45,034 nucleotides of DNA. It comes from CAZNEZ01 sp964572475 (GTDB lineage: Bacteria; Bacillota; Clostridia; Lachnospirales; Lachnospiraceae). Position 1 is the stretch's first letter. Each line of letters opens with the position of its first letter. Location of the stretch: assembly GCA_964572475.1 (NCBI GenBank), contig CAZNEZ010000012.1:1-45034 (forward strand), in the 5' to 3' direction. Shown piece after piece: positions 7,351-15,352 of the stretch. The notes below the pieces were generated by a model, which was not told the DNA's origin, searched no databases, and worked only from the letters and a program-made list of their open reading frames with translations. The position numbers and the translations under genes are program-made.

Positions 7351-8361
7351 ATGGCTTTATTTGAATCATATGAAAGAAGAATTGAGAAAATCAATACTGT
7401 ACTTAATAACTATGGTATTGCTTCTATAGAAGAAGCTGAGAAGATTACAAAGGACGCTGGACTTGATGTTTACGAGCAGGTTAAGAAGATTCAGCCAATT
7501 TGTTTCGAGAACGCATGTTGGGCTTATACAGTAGGCGCAGCTATTGCAATCAAAAAAGGATGTAAGAGAGCAGCTGATGCAGCCGCAGCTATTGGCGAAG
7601 GTCTTCAGTCTTTCTGTATCCCAGGTTCAGTTGCTGATCAGCGTAAAGTTGGTTTAGGACATGGTAACCTTGGTAAAATGTTACTTGAAGAAGAGACTGA
7701 ATGTTTCTGTTTCTTAGCAGGACATGAGTCATTTGCAGCAGCAGAGGGTGCCATTGGTATCGCAGAAAAGGCTAACAAAGTTCGTAAGAACCCATTAAGA
7801 GTTATCCTTAATGGTCTTGGTAAAGATGCTGCACAGGTAATTTCAAGAATCAACGGATTTACATTTGTAGAGACAGAGATGAATTACTATACAGGTGAAG
7901 TTAAAGAAGTTTTCAGAAAAGCTTATTCAACAGGACTTAGAGCTAAAGTTAATTGCTATGGTGCTAACGATGTTACAGAAGGCGTTGCAATCATGCATAA
8001 AGAAGGCGTTGATGTTTCTATTACAGGTAACTCAACTAACCCTACAAGATTCCAGCACCCAGTTGCAGGTACATACAAAAAAGAATGTATCGAGCAGGGT
8101 AAGAAATACTTTTCAGTTGCTTCAGGTGGTGGTACAGGACGTACTCTTCATCCAGATAACATGGCTGCTGGACCAGCTTCATATGGTATGACAGATACTA
8201 TGGGACGTATGCATAGCGATGCTCAGTTCGCAGGTTCTTCATCAGTACCAGCTCACGTTGAGATGATGGGACTTATCGGAATGGGTAACAATCCTATGGT
8301 TGGTGCTACAGTTGCAGTTGCAGTTGCCGTACAGGAAGCATTCGACAATGGTAAATGCTAA
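7351..8361 (+). CDS. GGGtGRT protein
   Basis: A 336-residue protein carrying the signature that names its family: SVASGGGTGRTLHPDNMAAG. It is found together with the NifU-like scaffold in many anaerobes and, to my knowledge, its biochemical function is not established. Other visible features are several Cys residues (QPICFENACWAY, KKGCKRA, ETECFCFLAGHE), Ala/Gly-rich helices (AADAAAAIGEGLQSF) and a conserved C-terminus (GMTDTMGRMHSDAQFAGSSS). There is no signal peptide or membrane segment. AGGAGG precedes the start, within the 11-nt gap after the scaffold gene. Codon use looks biased towards preferred codons, suggesting high expression. A role in iron-sulfur or radical chemistry is inferred from context only. 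Confidence 0.9.
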   Translation: MALFESYERRIEKINTVLNNYGIASIEEAEKITKDAGLDVYEQVKKIQPICFENACWAYTVGAAIAIKKGCKRAADAAAAIGEGLQSFCIPGSVADQRKVGLGHGNLGKMLLEEETECFCFLAGHESFAAAEGAIGIAEKANKVRKNPLRVILNGLGKDAAQVISRINGFTFVETEMNYYTGEVKEVFRKAYSTGLRAKVNCYGANDVTEGVAIMHKEGVDVSITGNSTNPTRFQHPVAGTYKKECIEQGKKYFSVASGGGTGRTLHPDNMAAGPASYGMTDTMGRMHSDAQFAGSSSVPAHVEMMGLIGMGNNPMVGATVAVAVAVQEAFDNGKC

Positions 8362-8438
8362 TAAATACAGTATTTATGCGTGTTAGATAATTTGTGAAAT
8401 AACACAAAAAGTATTAGCAGCTAATAAAATATAATATT

Positions 8439-8485
8439 AAAATAGGTACAAAGCTTAGGGATTTCTTAAGTAATGTACCTATTTT
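8439..8485. terminator. Bidirectional terminator between converging genes
   Basis: AAAATAGGTACA (8439-8450) and TGTACCTATTTT (8474-8485) are perfect 12-bp arms. The structure can serve the GGGtGRT operon on the plus strand and the BFD-like gene on the minus strand, and its right arm overlaps the stop codon of the latter. Confidence 0.85.
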
Positions 8486-8670
8486 TTGTCTCGTTCTTTA
8501 ACAAAAAAATCTACAAGATGTTGTACATCTTCTGTGCATGCCCCACAAATAGTTCCAGCACTAGTTACGTCTTGAACTTCTTCGAGAGTAGAAGCACCAT
8601 TATCAACAGCCTCTTTAATCATACCATTAGTGATGCCTAAACAATTACATACAATTTTATCGGAATCCAT
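8479..8670 (-). CDS. BFD-like [2Fe-2S]-binding protein
   Basis: A 63-residue protein that is nearly all one BFD-like [2Fe-2S] domain. The four cluster cysteines are in the expected CxC...CxxC arrangement: KIVCNCLGIT near the N-terminus and GTICGACTEDV about 30 residues later. Such domains act as electron carriers or as modules for redox enzymes and iron release. ATG 8670 is chosen because GAGGATTAAT gives a ribosome binding site there; a longer frame to 8736 runs through this site and through a palindromic region and has no family similarity. It converges on the NifU-like/GGGtGRT pair, so all three neighbours are probably linked to iron-sulfur chemistry. Confidence 0.85.
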   Translation of the reverse strand: MDSDKIVCNCLGITNGMIKEAVDNGASTLEEVQDVTSAGTICGACTEDVQHLVDFFVKERDKK

Positions 8671-8686
8671 ATTAATCCTCATTTCT

Positions 8687-8768
8687 GCGTTGCTTTTTAT
8701 ACATAATAGATTTTGCGTCGAGCAACGCGCAGACACAAACCTGAGTGTAAAAGATTATCTTTCACACT
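8687..8768 (-). promoter_or_regulatory. Inverted repeats upstream of the BFD-like gene
   Basis: Two inverted repeats lie in the 5' region of the minus-strand BFD-like gene. GCGTTGCT (8687-8694) pairs with AGCAACGC (8721-8728), ending 16 nt before the start codon. AGTGTAAAAGA (8744-8754) pairs with TCTTTCACACT (8758-8768) with one mismatch. They could form a structured leader or protein-binding sites. The rest of the 300-nt gap to the next plus-strand gene is AT-rich with no clear gene. Confidence 0.4.
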
Positions 8769-8972
8769 ATACATTTCTTTTGATAGTATGGTATACATAA
8801 AATAAGAAATTTATACATAAAAATGAACAGACAGATTGTAAAATTCATAGTAATACTTACTTGCTTCAAACTTTTACCCTATACAAATACATAAATTAGT
8901 AGTAAAATAGTTAAGTTGTTAGATTAAAAAACAGGAAAGTGCGCAAATTTTGTATGCGTAGGTATTATATTT

Positions 8973-9812
8973 ATGGCAAGTAAAAATAGTAAAAAGAAGA
9001 AAAAGAAATTAATTAGGAATTGGCTTATTTCAATGTTTTGTACTATTATATGTTTTGCAGTAGCTGTAGAAATTTATTATGTATTTAAGATATATATTCT
9101 TGATGATTTACAACTTAAACAGACTTCAACTGGTACTCAGAATGAGAATTCAACCAAGCCTAATGGAAATAAAATAGATAATAATTTCAGCTCAAATGAT
9201 TATACAACCATATTGGCTCATACTGATGATGTTTCAGATGATTACTTTGATAACACTATTTTTCTTGGCGATTCTAGAACAGTAGCTATGGTTAATCATA
9301 ATATTTTAAAAGAAGAGAATACATTTGCAGTAACTGGTATTAGTCATATTTCTTTTATGACACATACATTTCAGGATTCAGTTACAGGTATGAAAGGCGA
9401 TATATTTAAAATTTTAAAAGCACGTAAGCCGGAAAGAGTTTATATTGCCCTTGGTGTAAATGGAGTTGCATTTATTGAAGAAGAAAAGTTTGTAAGTACA
9501 TTTCAGGAGTTTGTAGCAAGAATTCAGAGTGCAGTACCAGATTGTATCATAGTTATTGAATCTATAATGCCAGTTACCAGAGAGGGTACATTTTCTAATA
9601 ATAATTTAAATAATGAAAATATTACTAATATGAATAAGAATCTCTTGAATATCGCGAAGGAACAGCAGGTATATTATCTGGATGTAGCAGGTGTTATTAT
9701 GGACGAGGATGGAAAAATGGCCGATGAATATGACACTGGAGACGGACTACATTTTAATGAAAGTGCATGTAATATGATTTACGGTTATATGTGCTGTCAT
9801 GGAGCATATTAG
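8973..9812 (+). CDS. Membrane-anchored SGNH/GDSL hydrolase
   Basis: A 279-residue protein with a strongly basic start (KNSKKKKKKLIRN), one membrane helix (about residues 16-38) and an extracytoplasmic SGNH hydrolase domain. Block I is NTIFLGDSRTVAM with the nucleophile Ser, block III is ALGVNG, and block V GDGLHFNESA supplies the Asp and His. The linker at residues 50-75 is Asn/Thr/Ser-rich. Family members remove or transfer acyl groups on cell-wall glycans, teichoic-acid-like polymers or exopolysaccharides. It sits directly before two LtaS-like enzymes on the same strand, separated by a terminator, which makes an envelope-polymer role likely. The ribosome binding site is weak (TAGGT). Confidence 0.85.
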   Translation: MASKNSKKKKKKLIRNWLISMFCTIICFAVAVEIYYVFKIYILDDLQLKQTSTGTQNENSTKPNGNKIDNNFSSNDYTTILAHTDDVSDDYFDNTIFLGDSRTVAMVNHNILKEENTFAVTGISHISFMTHTFQDSVTGMKGDIFKILKARKPERVYIALGVNGVAFIEEEKFVSTFQEFVARIQSAVPDCIIVIESIMPVTREGTFSNNNLNNENITNMNKNLLNIAKEQQVYYLDVAGVIMDEDGKMADEYDTGDGLHFNESACNMIYGYMCCHGAY

Positions 9813-9826
9813 AATTGAAATTTAGA

Positions 9827-9853
9827 AAGCGTTGCTGCAAAGCGACGCTTTTT
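9827..9853 (+). terminator. Terminator after SGNH hydrolase
   Basis: AAGCGTTGCT (9827-9836) pairs with AGCGACGCTT (9841-9850), with one G-U pair, around a GCAA (GNRA-type) tetraloop, followed by five T residues. A classic Rho-independent terminator. Confidence 0.85.
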
Positions 9854-9865
9854 GTAATGTGCGCC

Positions 9866-9900
9866 GGTGAACACTTTTTTGGACAATAGGAAATTCGTAG
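9866..9900 (+). repeat. Degenerate copy of dispersed intergenic repeat
   Basis: GGTGAACACTTTTTT followed after a few bases by ATAGGAAATTCGTAG matches the order seen at 2017-2050 (GGTGAACACTTTTTT, then ATAGGAAATTACGCAG). The left hairpin arm present at 2004-2013 is mostly lost here. It is an apparent decayed member of the same repeat family. Confidence 0.55.
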
Positions 9901-9912
9901 CAACAAAAATAC

Positions 9913-9939
9913 TATTTTGTAAAAATTTGTTACAAAATA
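9913..9939. promoter_or_regulatory. Perfect inverted repeat upstream of LtaS-like genes
   Basis: TATTTTGTAA (9913-9922) and TTACAAAATA (9930-9939) are perfect 10-bp arms with a 7-nt spacer. There is no T-run, and it lies about 135 nt before the first LtaS-like gene, so it is more likely an operator than a terminator. The regulator is unknown. Confidence 0.4.
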
Positions 9940-10072
9940 AATATAAATATATTAATTAAAGGAACAAAAGTTGAATATGTCGAATATATATGTTAATCTA
10001 TTTGTATTGTAAAACATACCATATTATAAAGCGTAGGCTTAATAGTAAAAGAGAAAGGTGGATAGCTATATT

Positions 10073-12559
10073 ATGAAATACAATGATGATGAAGCAGAAA
10101 AAGTTATTTCAGATGACGATTTGTTTCGATTCATTAATGAAGATAATGAACGCAACTTGGGTAATGAAATAAATACTAATTCGAGAACAAATATTCCGAG
10201 ACAAGCTACGAGAACTAATGGGGAAGAGGCTACAGGCCAGAAGCTAGTAAGGACGAATAATTATAATAAAAATAGAACTGATTTGAAGGATTTAACAGTT
10301 GGTACACCGCTTACAAGAACTTCAACGGTAAGAAGCACAACAGGAAGAGACACGACAGGACGAAACACAACAGGAAGAGACACAACAGGACGAAACACAG
10401 GTGGACGAAACACAACAGTACGAAATTCAACAGGAAGAAATACTATAGGCAAAGGAATAAATGCAAGAAAGAAGAAAAATGGATTTTTGTCTATAATAGC
10501 TTCACTTGGAATGTTTATATTCTTTCCTATTATGTTTTTGTATCAGGAAATAGTATTTCATGTGTGGATGGGAATAATGGATAGACATTTTCTTATTTAT
10601 ACATTATTTGCGATAGCTTTTGGACTCGGAGTAGCCCTTCTTACAGTATGGGGAAATAAAAAAGTAAATAGAATCATTGCTATAATTCTTTCAGCTTTTG
10701 GAGCTATATTATTTTCGGCAGAAATGGTATGTAAGACCGTTCTTGCAACATATTATCAATTTTTAAGCAGTATGGATACTGCCGGACAGGTGGCTGATAC
10801 GAATTATCTGTTATCTATTATTCAAGGAGTATTTAAAAATATAATAGGAATACTTTTGATGTTTCTTCCTATGATATTACTTATTGCTATAGGCAAAAAA
10901 ATATTTGATTTTGATAAGAAGAATATAAAATTGAATGCTATAATATTTAGCTTTGCAGTGTTATTTCATTGCATGGCATTACTTTCCATGAATCTTCCAA
11001 TATACAGTTCTGATGATGATCTTGCACCTAAGAAGTTATATGGAGGAGATCAGATGGTGGAAGATCAAGTCCAAAGACTTGGTGTACTTACTATGTTAAG
11101 GCTAGATGTTAAACATTCCATTTTTGGAGTTTCTAAAAATTATGAAGAAGTTAGTAATAATAATGTAAATGCACCAGAGAGGCCAACAGATATTGCAGAA
11201 CCAGTGACGGAGCCAGAAGTGACAATTGATACATCGCCTAATATTATGAATATAGATTTTGATTCACTTATTGCTGCGTCAAAATCAGATAATGTTAAAT
11301 GGCTGAATAAGTATTTTAGTCAGGTTGAGCCTACTAAAAAGAATCAATATACAGGAATGTTTAAAGGATACAATGTTATATTTATAACTTTAGAGGGATT
11401 TTCAAAATATGTAATAGATAAAGAAAGAACACCAACTTTATATAAGATGGCAAATGAAGGATTTGTATTTAATAATTTCTATACACCACTTCATTATACA
11501 AGTACTTCTGGTGGCGAATGCCAGAATTTACTTGGATTATATCCTAAGAATGGTAATCCTATTTCGATGAAAGAAACGGGAGTGCAGAGTACAAATGTAT
11601 ATTTTAGCTTAGGAAGACAATTGTCGATGCTTGGATATGCGTCTTATGGATTTCATAATAATACTGATATGTATGGACGTTCTAAGTCTCATGCTAACCT
11701 CGGATATAATTGGATTTATGGTGGAAATGGATATGATATGGAGAAAACTACTAGTGGAATCAATGTTTGGCCACAGTCGGATTTGTATATGATGCAACAT
11801 ACAGTAGGCAAATATATTACAAGTGATACTCCATTTAGCGTTTACTATATGACAGTTAGTGGACATATGCCATATAATTTTACAGGAGATATGATTGCAA
11901 TTCGTAATCAGGACATAGTCAAGGGACTTAAATACAGTGAGACAACTAAGGCATATCTTGCAGCACAACAGGAGGTTGAGAAAGCTATGACTTATCTGAA
12001 CCAGAAGCTTGAAGAGGCTGGAATAGCCGATAAAACTTTGATTGTAATGGCGGCAGATCATATTCCATACTTTGATGTTGATGTTTTAGAAGAACTGTCA
12101 GGTCAGTCATTTGGAGCAGCAGATATTCAGAATCTTAAAGAGTCAGATGTTAACTTTGACTTATATAAGAACTCGCTTATTATATGGTCAGCAAGTATGA
12201 AAGAGCCTGTTAAAGTAGATAAAATTTGTGGTCAGGTAGACATATTACCGACAGTGTCAAATCTTTTAGGATTAACTTATGATTCTAGATTACTTATTGG
12301 AACGGATATACTTTCAGATTCGGATCCATTAGTTATATTTTCATCTAGAAGCTGGCTGACAGATGTTGGATTATATAATATTTATACTAAGACATTTACA
12401 AAAGCCCAAGGAGTAACTTATAATGATGAATATATTGAAAAATATGTAACCGCTATGAAAAAAGTGGTAAGTAACAAAATGGATGCTTCAGTGGAAATAA
12501 TAGAGAGTAATTATTATAATATACTGTTTCCTAATTATAAGTACACGCCTGCTTCTTAG
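10073..12559 (+). CDS. LtaS-like membrane sulfatase-fold enzyme, first copy
   Basis: An 828-residue polytopic enzyme of the lipoteichoic-acid synthase family, which transfers glycerol-phosphate-type groups onto envelope polymers. It has an unusual hydrophilic N-terminal region of about 135 residues with TTGRN/TTGRD repeats, five membrane segments (about residues 140-310), a linker and an extracellular alkaline-phosphatase-fold domain from about residue 433 (YNVIFITLEGF). The probable nucleophile is Thr478 in TSTSGGE, matching TSDAE of LtaS, with Asp662-His663 in ADHIPYFD as metal ligands. ATG 10073 is chosen because AAAGGTGG precedes it; GTG 10058 overlaps that site. It is followed after 3 nt by a paralogue. 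The product polymer cannot be told from sequence; a general phosphoglycerol transferase is the safe call. Confidence 0.87.
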   Translation: MKYNDDEAEKVISDDDLFRFINEDNERNLGNEINTNSRTNIPRQATRTNGEEATGQKLVRTNNYNKNRTDLKDLTVGTPLTRTSTVRSTTGRDTTGRNTTGRDTTGRNTGGRNTTVRNSTGRNTIGKGINARKKKNGFLSIIASLGMFIFFPIMFLYQEIVFHVWMGIMDRHFLIYTLFAIAFGLGVALLTVWGNKKVNRIIAIILSAFGAILFSAEMVCKTVLATYYQFLSSMDTAGQVADTNYLLSIIQGVFKNIIGILLMFLPMILLIAIGKKIFDFDKKNIKLNAIIFSFAVLFHCMALLSMNLPIYSSDDDLAPKKLYGGDQMVEDQVQRLGVLTMLRLDVKHSIFGVSKNYEEVSNNNVNAPERPTDIAEPVTEPEVTIDTSPNIMNIDFDSLIAASKSDNVKWLNKYFSQVEPTKKNQYTGMFKGYNVIFITLEGFSKYVIDKERTPTLYKMANEGFVFNNFYTPLHYTSTSGGECQNLLGLYPKNGNPISMKETGVQSTNVYFSLGRQLSMLGYASYGFHNNTDMYGRSKSHANLGYNWIYGGNGYDMEKTTSGINVWPQSDLYMMQHTVGKYITSDTPFSVYYMTVSGHMPYNFTGDMIAIRNQDIVKGLKYSETTKAYLAAQQEVEKAMTYLNQKLEEAGIADKTLIVMAADHIPYFDVDVLEELSGQSFGAADIQNLKESDVNFDLYKNSLIIWSASMKEPVKVDKICGQVDILPTVSNLLGLTYDSRLLIGTDILSDSDPLVIFSSRSWLTDVGLYNIYTKTFTKAQGVTYNDEYIEKYVTAMKKVVSNKMDASVEIIESNYYNILFPNYKYTPAS
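10334..10452 (+). repeat. In-frame 15-bp tandem repeats (TTGRN/D) in LtaS-like gene
   Basis: About seven imperfect 15-bp units encode STTGRD, TTGRN, TTGRD, TTGRN, TGGRN, TTVRN, STGRN, TIGKG. They lie in the cytoplasmic N-terminal region before the first membrane helix, giving a basic Thr/Gly/Arg/Asn tail. The second LtaS-like copy lacks this segment. The number of units could vary between strains by slippage. Confidence 0.85.
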
Positions 12560-12562
12560 AAA

Positions 12563-14641
12563 GTGAAAGAAATGAAAAATTTGTTAAAAAAAACCGGAAA
12601 AATTATTTATTTTCCACTGCTTATTATTTATTTGGAAATGTGCCTGAGGTTCTATATTATGGGAACTGATGGATTTACATCAGATATTTGTAGAATAGTG
12701 ATATTCTCTATAACTATAGGACTTATCTTATCCTTATGCACAAGCATTAAATATAAGAAAATAGATAGGATTATAGGGGCGGTACTTACTATTTTACTAG
12801 CGGTTATATATATGGCTGAGATAGTCTATAAGTCAGTATTTTCAACTTATGTACCAATATATAGCTCGCTAAAGATTGCTGATCAGGCATTTGATTTTAT
12901 GTCAGTTGTGTTAGATGCAATAATAGGGTGCCTGCCAGGCATAATATTTATGGCACTTCCAATAATATTTTATTTTACATTGGGTAGAAGATACATTAAA
13001 TTCTATAAACTGAGTATTGCCAAGACCTGTATAATTGCAGGTATGGTAGCTGTCACATATGGAATCTCAATAGTTATACTTTCTTTTAACGGAAAAGATG
13101 ATTATTCCCCATATAGTTTGTACTATAATGATGTTTCAGTTGATATGTCAGTTCAAAGATTAGGTGTTTTAACAATGTTAAGACTCGATGTTAGAAATAG
13201 TATATTTGGGGATTCAGGTGAACTTGATAACATAAGGCCAGAAGATTTTGTTGTAAATTATCCAGATGGATATGTAGATGATATTGACCAAAGCGATAAT
13301 AGTGAAGATGAAACTAAAGGTCAGAATATTTTAGATATTGATTTTAATGCACTTTCAGATTCTAGCGATGATGAAATTATTAAATGGATTGATAAATATT
13401 ATAGTTATCAAAGTACAACTGATAAAAATGAATATACAGGGATTTTTGAAGGATATAATGTTATATTTGTTACTGCAGAGGGATTAGATATTGAGGCAAT
13501 TGATGAAGAAAGAACGCCAACATTATATAGATTGACTCATGAAGGATTTACATTTAATAATTATTATACACCTCTTCATTATGGAAGTACTTGTGGTGGA
13601 GAGTTACAATTACTCACTGGACTTTATCCTAAGGGTAGTGGAAGAAATGCACTTACAGTAATGGGAAACAAATCCGATTATGCACCATTTACATTAGGAA
13701 GACAGTTAGAGAAACTTGGTTATACCAATCTTGCATATCATAATCACAAAAATGATTTGTATGACAGAAGCAGATATCTTACTAATTTTGGATATGAGTA
13801 CCATTATGGTGCGAATGGATTACCTATGGAAACTGATGATGATGGTAAAAAAAGTTATAGGCAGTCAGATTTGTTTATGATGGAGAATACAGTTGATAAT
13901 TATATTAATAGTGAGAATCCATTTAATGTATATTATATTACTATGAGTGGTCATATGCCTTATGAGGACAATGGAGAGATAGTAAACAGACTTTCTGCAT
14001 TAAATATGAGTAAATTTGAAGGTCTTGATTATAGCCTACAAACTAAGGCTTACTTAGCTGCTCAGTATGAACTTGAGAAAGCTATGGATTATTTAGTTAA
14101 CAGACTTGAGGAAGCAGGTATTGCTGAAAAAACAGTAATTGTAATGTCACCAGACCACATTCCGTACTATGACGTAAATGTCCTAGAAGAATTGACGGGA
14201 AAGGATTTTAACCTTCCGTATGAGAATAATCTGGATGAAAGTGCAATTGATTTTGATGTATATAAGAACTGCCTTGTTATATGGTCTGGAAGCATAAAAG
14301 AGCAAGTAATAGTGGACAAGCTCTGCTGTGCGGTTGATGTTTTACCAACTATTTCAAACCTTTTAGGACTGCCATATGATTCAAGACTTTTTACAGGTAC
14401 AGACATTTTGTCTGATTCATCACCTTTGGTAATATTTAAATCTAGAAGTTTTATGACAGATCTTGGTACTTATAATATGGATAATGATAAATTTATACCC
14501 GCTGAGGGCATAGAGCTTTCGGATACCTTTATAGAGGGATATGTAAGAAAAATGAAGAAAATTGTCAAATATAAGCTGGATATCACGGATTTAATTGTTA
14601 ATAATGATTATTACAAAACGCTTGAAAATGTGTTAAAATAA
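12563..14641 (+). CDS. LtaS-like membrane sulfatase-fold enzyme, second copy
   Basis: A 692-residue paralogue of the preceding gene, sharing long stretches such as VQRLGVLTMLRLDV and DILPT/DVLPT..SNLLGL.YDSRL, so the pair arose by tandem duplication. It lacks the N-terminal repeat region and begins almost directly with the first of five membrane segments. The extracellular domain begins near YNVIFVTAEGLD, with probable nucleophile Thr in YGSTCGGE and metal ligands in SPDHIPYYDV. A Ser of the first copy (TSGGE) is Cys here. The frame opens at GTG 12563, three bases after the previous stop; ATG 12572 is an equally possible start and neither has a strong ribosome binding site, suggesting translational coupling. 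It probably works with or alternates with the first copy on envelope polymers. Confidence 0.86.
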   Translation: MKEMKNLLKKTGKIIYFPLLIIYLEMCLRFYIMGTDGFTSDICRIVIFSITIGLILSLCTSIKYKKIDRIIGAVLTILLAVIYMAEIVYKSVFSTYVPIYSSLKIADQAFDFMSVVLDAIIGCLPGIIFMALPIIFYFTLGRRYIKFYKLSIAKTCIIAGMVAVTYGISIVILSFNGKDDYSPYSLYYNDVSVDMSVQRLGVLTMLRLDVRNSIFGDSGELDNIRPEDFVVNYPDGYVDDIDQSDNSEDETKGQNILDIDFNALSDSSDDEIIKWIDKYYSYQSTTDKNEYTGIFEGYNVIFVTAEGLDIEAIDEERTPTLYRLTHEGFTFNNYYTPLHYGSTCGGELQLLTGLYPKGSGRNALTVMGNKSDYAPFTLGRQLEKLGYTNLAYHNHKNDLYDRSRYLTNFGYEYHYGANGLPMETDDDGKKSYRQSDLFMMENTVDNYINSENPFNVYYITMSGHMPYEDNGEIVNRLSALNMSKFEGLDYSLQTKAYLAAQYELEKAMDYLVNRLEEAGIAEKTVIVMSPDHIPYYDVNVLEELTGKDFNLPYENNLDESAIDFDVYKNCLVIWSGSIKEQVIVDKLCCAVDVLPTISNLLGLPYDSRLFTGTDILSDSSPLVIFKSRSFMTDLGTYNMDNDKFIPAEGIELSDTFIEGYVRKMKKIVKYKLDITDLIVNNDYYKTLENVLK

Positions 14642-14685
14642 TAAACATTAATATTAGATAAAGTAATAAAGCCTAATATAAAATA

Positions 14686-14714
14686 TTGACAAAGAATAGA
14701 AATGTTGCTATTAT
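14686..14714 (+). promoter_or_regulatory. Near-consensus promoter of ilvNC
   Basis: TTGACA (14686-14691), 17 nt, TATTAT (14709-14714). The leader to the ilvN start is about 55 nt and shows no T-box, attenuator or branched-chain-rich leader peptide. Confidence 0.75.
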
Positions 14715-14776
14715 AGAAAAAGCAATATGTCGTGGTAAAGTGCTAAACACATTGCAAGAAAGGAAAGGTGATTCAT

Positions 14777-15271
14777 ATGAGAAAAATGGTTTTATCAATT
14801 TTAGTGGATAATACAGCAGGAGTTCTCAATCGAGTCGCTGGATTATTTAGTAGAAGAGGCTACAATATAGACAGTTTAACAGTGGGTGAGACTGAAGACG
14901 CATCTTATTCAAGAATGACAGTTGTAGTGACTGGAGACGATGAGATTTTAGAACAGATTACCAAGCAGATTAATAAGCTTGTAGATGTAAAAGAGATTAT
15001 CGAACTTAAAGATGGCGAGTCGGTTTGCAGAGAACTTATTCTTGTCAAGGTTGCAGCAACAGCTGAACAAAGACAGCAGATAATTGCAGTTGCAGATATC
15101 TTTAGAGCTAAGATAGTAGATGTGGCACCAGAGTCACTTATGATAGAGCTAACAGGTAATCAGGCAAAGCTTGACGCATTTATCGGTTTACTTAATGGAT
15201 TCGATATACAAGAACTTGTAAGAACAGGTATTACAGGCCTTACAAGAGGTAACACAGACACTAACATATAG
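14777..15271 (+). CDS. ilvN: Acetolactate synthase small (regulatory) subunit
   Basis: A 164-residue regulatory subunit of acetohydroxyacid synthase, which activates the catalytic subunit and gives it feedback sensitivity to valine in the valine/isoleucine pathway. The N-terminal ACT domain is clear (LSILVDNTAGVLNRVAGLFS, then RRGYNIDSLTVGETED), including the effector-site region NTAGVLNR. The C-terminal IlvN domain follows (RELILVKVAATAEQRQQI). ATG 14777 is chosen because AAAGGTGAT lies just before it; the GTG at 14768 overlaps that site. The catalytic subunit ilvB is not adjacent, which is unusual; ilvC follows after about 80 nt, probably in the same transcript from the promoter at 14686. 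Confidence 0.93.
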   Translation: MRKMVLSILVDNTAGVLNRVAGLFSRRGYNIDSLTVGETEDASYSRMTVVVTGDDEILEQITKQINKLVDVKEIIELKDGESVCRELILVKVAATAEQRQQIIAVADIFRAKIVDVAPESLMIELTGNQAKLDAFIGLLNGFDIQELVRTGITGLTRGNTDTNI

Positions 15272-15352
15272 TTATTAATAGCTGCATGTACATATCTTTA
15301 ATTGCAGGTGTGGCATTAAAATAATTCAAATTCATAATTGGAGGCAATTAAA

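Noticed and set aside
8671..8736. N-terminal extension of the BFD-like protein
   Set aside because: The extension runs through the ribosome binding site and palindromes and lacks family similarity; the domain starts at ATG 8670.
10334..10452. Possible CRISPR-like repeat array
   Set aside because: Units are directly adjacent 15-bp codon repeats without spacers and in frame with the LtaS-like gene.
11609..12061. 150-codon antisense open frame on the minus strand
   Set aside because: Lies wholly inside the LtaS-like gene, is Cys/His/Ile-rich without family pattern, and has no ribosome binding site.
14715..14776. T-box or leader-peptide attenuator before ilvN
   Set aside because: Leader is about 55 nt with no T-box motif, no terminator and no branched-chain codon-rich frame.
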